A stretch of DNA of 64,000 bases from DATBGO01 sp963785765 (GTDB lineage: Bacteria > Actinomycetota > Actinomycetes > Streptosporangiales > Streptosporangiaceae), in NCBI GenBank assembly GCA_963785765.1, contig CAWAWM010000009.1, positions 124,001 through 188,000 on the forward strand. The letters are read 5' to 3'. The notes below the pieces were generated by a model. The model worked only from the letters and a program-made list of their open reading frames with translations. It did not search any database and was not told where the DNA came from. This document shows, piece after piece, positions 62,795 through 64,000 of the stretch; position 1 is the first letter of the stretch; each line of letters starts with the position of its first letter. Made by a program: the position numbers and the translations under genes.

Positions 62795-62817
62795 ATCTTA
62801 GCGAACGGTACCGACAA
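62795..62817 (-). promoter_or_regulatory. RecA-independent DNA-damage promoter (PafBC type) of HNH-dnaE2
   Basis: On the minus strand: TTGTCGGTA-N8-TAAGAT. The mycobacterial damage-promoter consensus (RecA-NDp, PafBC-controlled) is TTGTCRGTG-N8-TANNNT, so only one base differs and the unusual 8-bp spacing is exact. The predicted leader to ATG 62728 is about 60 nt and contains GAGGAGG. Confidence 0.7.
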
Positions 62818-62830
62818 AACAGGCTGTAGA

Positions 62831-62846
62831 TCGAACGGAAATTCGT
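62831..62846. promoter_or_regulatory. LexA-like SOS box
   Basis: TCGAAC-N4-ATTCGT compared with the actinobacterial consensus TCGAAC-N4-GTTCGA: two mismatches, both in the second arm. It lies 13 bp upstream of the damage promoter and between imuB and the HNH gene. Confidence 0.4.
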
Positions 62847-62899
62847 TAAATCTCAGCTGCTTAGTTGGAGGTCCTATCACCGGCCTGTGTGGCAGCGGT

Positions 62900-64000
62900 T
62901 CAGTCGTAGCAGGCCTCAACCAGCCAGTGGCTTTCTTGTACGACCGCCAACCAGGCGTTTCCGTCTTCGGTGACCAGCTGGAATCTGGCGCACCTACGGG
63001 CGGCGGCCGGGTCCCACCAGCGTTCGGTAACCGGCCAGGGCCCAGCCCACGAGGTGACGGCGAGCCACGGTCCGCCATCGGCCGATAGCCGAGCCGGGGG
63101 CGCGGAAACCAGGGCCCGCCCGGTGACAGTCACGGTCGCCCCTCCGTCGTCGGTGATAACCGCGGGCAGCGGAACCGGGTATACCGTGGCCGGCGCTGGG
63201 GCGGGAATCTGTGCAGGCCAGGGCGGATCTGCGGGAAACAGCGGGTCTTTAGCATCACCGAAAGGCACCAGCGTCACCTGCTCGGCCGGGCCGCGGCCTC
63301 CGGCCAGCGTCGGGCGGGTCACCGCGTTGTGCCCGAGCATGGCCTGAACCCTGACGGCAGCACGCGCTACCCGGTCGCTGATGAAGGCATCGCCCCACAG
63401 GCCTAGCTGGTGACCCTCGTTCCTAACCAGCTGGTCCGGGATCAGGCGCAGCAGCGTTATGCCGCCAGCCTGCATTCCCTCGTGGTCAGGTCCCCGCCTC
63501 CGGCTGTGGCCCGTGGCGGGCCGGGCATCCCGGGCAGCACCATCCCGGGCAGCGCCATCTCGGGCGGGACCATCTCGGGCGGGACCATCCCGGGCGGCGC
63601 CATCCCGGGCAGCGTCATCCCGGCCGGGACCATCCTGACCGGCCTGCCAGCCAGCCAGCTGCCAGCGCACCCGCTCGGCTACCGCAAGCGCCGAGAGCAG
63701 CCCGTCATGCCGCCACAGCCGGGTGATCTCCCTTCCGTCCGCGCAGACCGCCTGTATCCGCACCCGTACACAGGCCAGGCCCCGCGCGGCCAGACCGGCG
63801 TGCATCCGCTCGGCCAGCGTCTTGGCGGCGAATATCACCGGCTCGGCCTGCTCGGCCGGCGGGTCGAAGTCCAGCTGAACAGAGAGATCGGCCGATGGCG
63901 GGCGGAGCGCGAGCGGTCGCGGATCGGCGCCGCGCGCCAGCCGGTGCGCAAGCGCTCCTTGCACGCCGAACCTGCTGCCCGCTTCCGCGGCCGGCAGCGC
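62900..64000 (-). CDS. imuB: Y-family polymerase-like mutasome subunit ImuB (partial, runs off right edge)
   Basis: C-terminal 366 residues. AALPAAEAGSRFGVQGALAHRLARGADPRPLALRPPSADLSVQLDFDPPAEQAEPVIFAAKTLAERMHAGLAARGLACVRVRI matches the ImuB helix-hairpin-helix and little-finger region. The C-terminus (ISDRVARAAVRVQAMLGHNAVTRPTLAGGRGPAEQVTLVPFGD, then WPVTERWWDPAAARRCARFQLVTEDGNAWLAV) is typical of actinobacterial ImuB. A seven-copy 15-bp repeat (D-G-A/P-A-R units, bases 63530-63640) interrupts it. ImuB lacks polymerase activity and tethers DnaE2 to the beta clamp. imuA would lie to the right. Confidence 0.85.
   Translation of the reverse strand, partial: ALPAAEAGSRFGVQGALAHRLARGADPRPLALRPPSADLSVQLDFDPPAEQAEPVIFAAKTLAERMHAGLAARGLACVRVRIQAVCADGREITRLWRHDGLLSALAVAERVRWQLAGWQAGQDGPGRDDAARDGAARDGPARDGPARDGAARDGAARDARPATGHSRRRGPDHEGMQAGGITLLRLIPDQLVRNEGHQLGLWGDAFISDRVARAAVRVQAMLGHNAVTRPTLAGGRGPAEQVTLVPFGDAKDPLFPADPPWPAQIPAPAPATVYPVPLPAVITDDGGATVTVTGRALVSAPPARLSADGGPWLAVTSWAGPWPVTERWWDPAAARRCARFQLVTEDGNAWLAVVQESHWLVEACYD

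Noticed and set aside
1..64000. tRNA, rRNA, riboswitch and intact insertion sequences
   Set aside because: I scanned by eye for cloverleaf T-loop sequences, 16S/23S signatures, known riboswitch cores and transposase motifs and found none I could support.

Overview
The window is very GC-rich DNA from an actinobacterium. The evidence is gene content: two F420-type luciferase-like oxidoreductases, a PafBC-type DNA-damage promoter, ImuB/DnaE2, a 13E12-type HNH endonuclease, a PadR/DrrAB exporter and OtsA. Many genes also have leaderless starts, with a TANNNT box 6-7 nt before ATG or GTG. A non-Streptomyces lineage such as Streptosporangiales is a guess. Seven otherwise well-conserved genes each carry exactly one single-base frame break, which points to base-calling errors in a draft (probably long-read or metagenomic) assembly more than to real decay.

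Region 1 (1-5 kb, minus strand) is a 4-hydroxybenzoate/protocatechuate operon, pobA-pcaB-pcaC-pcaI-pcaJ. Region 2 (5.3-17 kb) begins with gabT and a secreted SGNH esterase. It continues with a reductive pyrimidine/hydantoin catabolic block on the minus strand: PucR regulator, truncated NCS1 permease, beta-ureidopropionase, dihydropyrimidinase, F420-type oxidoreductase, omega-amino acid aminotransferase and MmsA. Together these would take a dihydropyrimidine through beta-alanine and malonate semialdehyde to acetyl-CoA. Region 3 (17-24 kb) holds an MTHFR-like protein, a HAD phosphatase and DUF952, then a polyamine module in which aminobutyraldehyde dehydrogenase is divergent from Lrp-aminotransferase around a perfect inverted repeat.

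Region 4 (24-29 kb) has proS, a secreted propeller-like protein, a lipoprotein, a YjbR protein and a small membrane protein coupled to a repeat-rich DUF2335-like protein. Region 5 (29-36 kb) is an aerobic benzoyl-CoA (box) operon: aryl-CoA ligase, PaaX-type repressor, boxC, boxB and an amidohydrolase. Two promoters here carry the same 41-bp bipartite operator in opposite orientations. Region 6 (36-44 kb) is a set of small metabolic genes, including an amidohydrolase/DUF59 pair and several gene remnants. Region 7 (44-51 kb) contains PadR-DrrAB, a GNAT, otsA, a methyltransferase and a quinone oxidoreductase.

Region 8 (51-64 kb) has an MBL hydrolase, poorly known proteins, an FHA membrane protein and an APH(6)-like kinase. 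It ends with the mutasome: imuB (running off the right edge), a DUF222/HNH endonuclease and dnaE2, all on the minus strand. The HNH-dnaE2 pair sits behind a near-consensus RecA-independent damage promoter and a LexA-like box. Minisatellite arrays (14-60 bp units) are unusually common, often at gene 3' ends or as in-frame low-complexity expansions. No tRNA, rRNA, CRISPR, intact insertion sequence or replication origin was seen.
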